Below are positions 39,375-40,389 of a DNA stretch of 40,389 nt, piece by piece (within the stretch, counting starts at the first letter, position 1; each line of letters begins with the position of its first letter). The position numbers and the translations under genes are program-made. This DNA is from an uncultured bacterium (GTDB taxonomy: Bacteria > Verrucomicrobiota > Kiritimatiellia > RFP12 > UBA1067): the NCBI GenBank assembly GCA_902764415.1, contig CACWVU010000023.1, positions 1-40,389 of the forward strand, given 5' to 3'. The notes under the pieces were generated by a model. That model saw only the letters and a program-made list of their open reading frames with translations. It was not told where the DNA came from and searched no databases.

Positions 39375-40389
39375 CTATTTCTCAATGATTTTCAACTCGA
39401 TCTTCCTCTTCGCCGCGTCGAGCGCGGCGGTTGCGTCGGCTTTCAGCTTGCGGGCTTCGGCGCGGATGGATGATGCTTTTAAAGCTATTCCATCTTGCAT
39501 AGCAACATCAGGAAGTATCAAGGGCAACTTATTCAGCAACTCCAGCGAAACATTGTTGATGTTTGTGCCACCAAGATGTCGGAATATTAGTCCTCTGAAA
39601 ATCGACGATTGCATGTATGCGGCCACGTATTCAGGGTTCACCCCCGCATCCGTGCGCAACACCATCATAAACCCACCGATATAAGTGTCATCGGGAGCAT
39701 TTCTAACGTACGCAACCTTGCCGGCGTGCTCCTTACTTCCACTTGCCGCGCAAATCAAAATATCACCGTCTTTAATCTGCTGTGCAGGGCTAAACGCCAA
39801 ATCTGAACTTACATGCACCAAATCAGAAAGATCAAGGTCGAATTCTTCGAGAGAAACATTATTTGCCCGAAGAATGGCATGGCCACAATCTGATTCGTCC
39901 TCGGATTTATATGTCACGCCTCTGACGAATGTCCCAACCGAACCCAATCGGCAACACCGTTTGTCCTCCCGGATCAAATCCGCCAAATCGCGGAAGAAAT
40001 TTTGATTGTAGTGTGCATCAAACCTATCGTTAAGGACTTCCTTCGCGGGCACGGTGAAGATGCGAGAGGAAAGCGATGTGTCGGGCTTGGGGAGCTTGAC
40101 AATGCCGAGCTCGCGCAGCACCATGTCGTCGATGGAGGCGAGAAGCTTCGTCGCCTTTTCGTCCGCCGCGCGTTTTGCCGCGTATGCCGCATCAAGCTCG
40201 GCAACGATCTTCCGCTGCTCTGACAAGGGCGGTAGGGGGATGGACAAATCCATCAACTGCTCGGTATTGAGACTTTGAACCGTCGCACCGCTCTTGCACA
40301 CCAGCGGCAGCAACCGCGAGCCAAAGACATCGAAGAATGCGCCCAGATAATCCACACTCACGCGATCATCAGGAAAGAACGCCTTGATG
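39375..40389 (-). CDS. hsdS: Type I restriction-modification specificity subunit HsdS (5'-truncated by window edge)
   Basis: The last 337 codons of a specificity subunit that directs HsdM/HsdR to a bipartite DNA target. The open frame continues through base 40389 (IKAFFPDDRV), so the true start is off-window. The central conserved region reads SIPLPPLSEQRKIVAELDA, then a coiled-coil spacer (KRAADEKATKLLASIDDMVL). The second target-recognition domain follows (GSVGTFVRGVTYKSEDESD, ILRANNVSLEEFD, LICAASGSKEHAGKVAYV, GGTNINNVSLELLNKLPLI) and ends in a helix (IRAEARKLKADATAALDAAK). Conserved parts are GC-rich while the recognition domain (about 39480-40030) is AT-rich, as expected for swapped recognition domains. 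hsdM and hsdR should lie to the right. Confidence 0.92.
   Translation of the reverse strand, partial: IKAFFPDDRVSVDYLGAFFDVFGSRLLPLVCKSGATVQSLNTEQLMDLSIPLPPLSEQRKIVAELDAAYAAKRAADEKATKLLASIDDMVLRELGIVKLPKPDTSLSSRIFTVPAKEVLNDRFDAHYNQNFFRDLADLIREDKRCCRLGSVGTFVRGVTYKSEDESDCGHAILRANNVSLEEFDLDLSDLVHVSSDLAFSPAQQIKDGDILICAASGSKEHAGKVAYVRNAPDDTYIGGFMMVLRTDAGVNPEYVAAYMQSSIFRGLIFRHLGGTNINNVSLELLNKLPLILPDVAMQDGIALKASSIRAEARKLKADATAALDAAKRKIELKIIEK

Overview
The window is a GC-rich bacterial chromosome segment. Its gene content fits an uncultured PVC-type gut bacterium, perhaps Kiritimatiellota, Verrucomicrobiota or Lentisphaerota. This assignment is an inference from a TMEM43-family protein, Tat-exported Gfo/Idh oxidoreductase, secreted beta-helix protein, GH20-like protein and DUF3127, and from abundant short nomadic repeats. 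No rRNA, tRNA or CRISPR array was seen. Almost every gene lies on the minus strand; the exceptions are a CPBP protease and an MtaB-like methylthiotransferase (17606-19254).

Layout. (1) 1-308 is the 5' part of a RhuM-family gene running off the left edge, preceded by a promoter and a 28-codon ORF. (2) 673-6246 is a tightly overlapping operon: MATE exporter, secreted terpene-cyclase-like repeat protein, UbiA-type prenyltransferase, EboF-like phosphodiesterase and a U32-like Cys-containing protein. It resembles a reduced, altered Ebo-type lipid/metabolite export cluster. (3) 6630-9008 holds mrp, a TrhA/hemolysin-III protein and a shortened GH20-like protein. (4) 9135-12306 holds eno, then plsY, a J-domain protein and a stand-alone coaB. 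(5) 12334-17508 holds a sugar-acid reductase (UxaB-like), a lysozyme-like secreted protein, a DedA protein and a large beta-helix protein. (6) 17606-22945 holds CPBP protease, MtaB-like, NYN nuclease-like, prmC, DUF3127 and etfBA. (7) 22993-25887 holds a Gfo/Idh oxidoreductase, an Ala-rich coiled-coil protein and a PQ-loop-like membrane protein. (8) 26000-31140 holds rodA and TMEM43, and a thioredoxin-folP-murF operon.

From 31283 to the right edge the base composition drops sharply and the genes change to a defence-type island, all on the minus strand: 5'-truncated hsdS, a KAP-family P-loop NTPase with membrane segments, DUF2513, FRG-domain protein, a DUF5655 protein with a PD-(D/E)XK-like N-terminus, a DGQHR-like protein fused to a TIR-like/deoxyribosyltransferase-like domain, and a 155-aa unknown. 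The island sits downstream of a type I restriction specificity gene, a common place for accessory defence genes. The KAP-to-155-aa set is the best candidate for an undescribed system.

Two sequence-wide themes stand out. First, genes are served by an extended -10 box, TGGTATAAT, often only 6-11 nt before the ATG, which implies many leaderless or nearly leaderless mRNAs. Second, short nomadic repeats (heptamers GTGGTTC, CTTTCAA and CTCTGCG, a 12-mer beginning CGCGGCA, and the palindrome GGGGACAGTCCCC) lie between genes and also inside coding sequence: in the phosphodiesterase gene, in folP, and as the 3' end of the 155-aa island gene.
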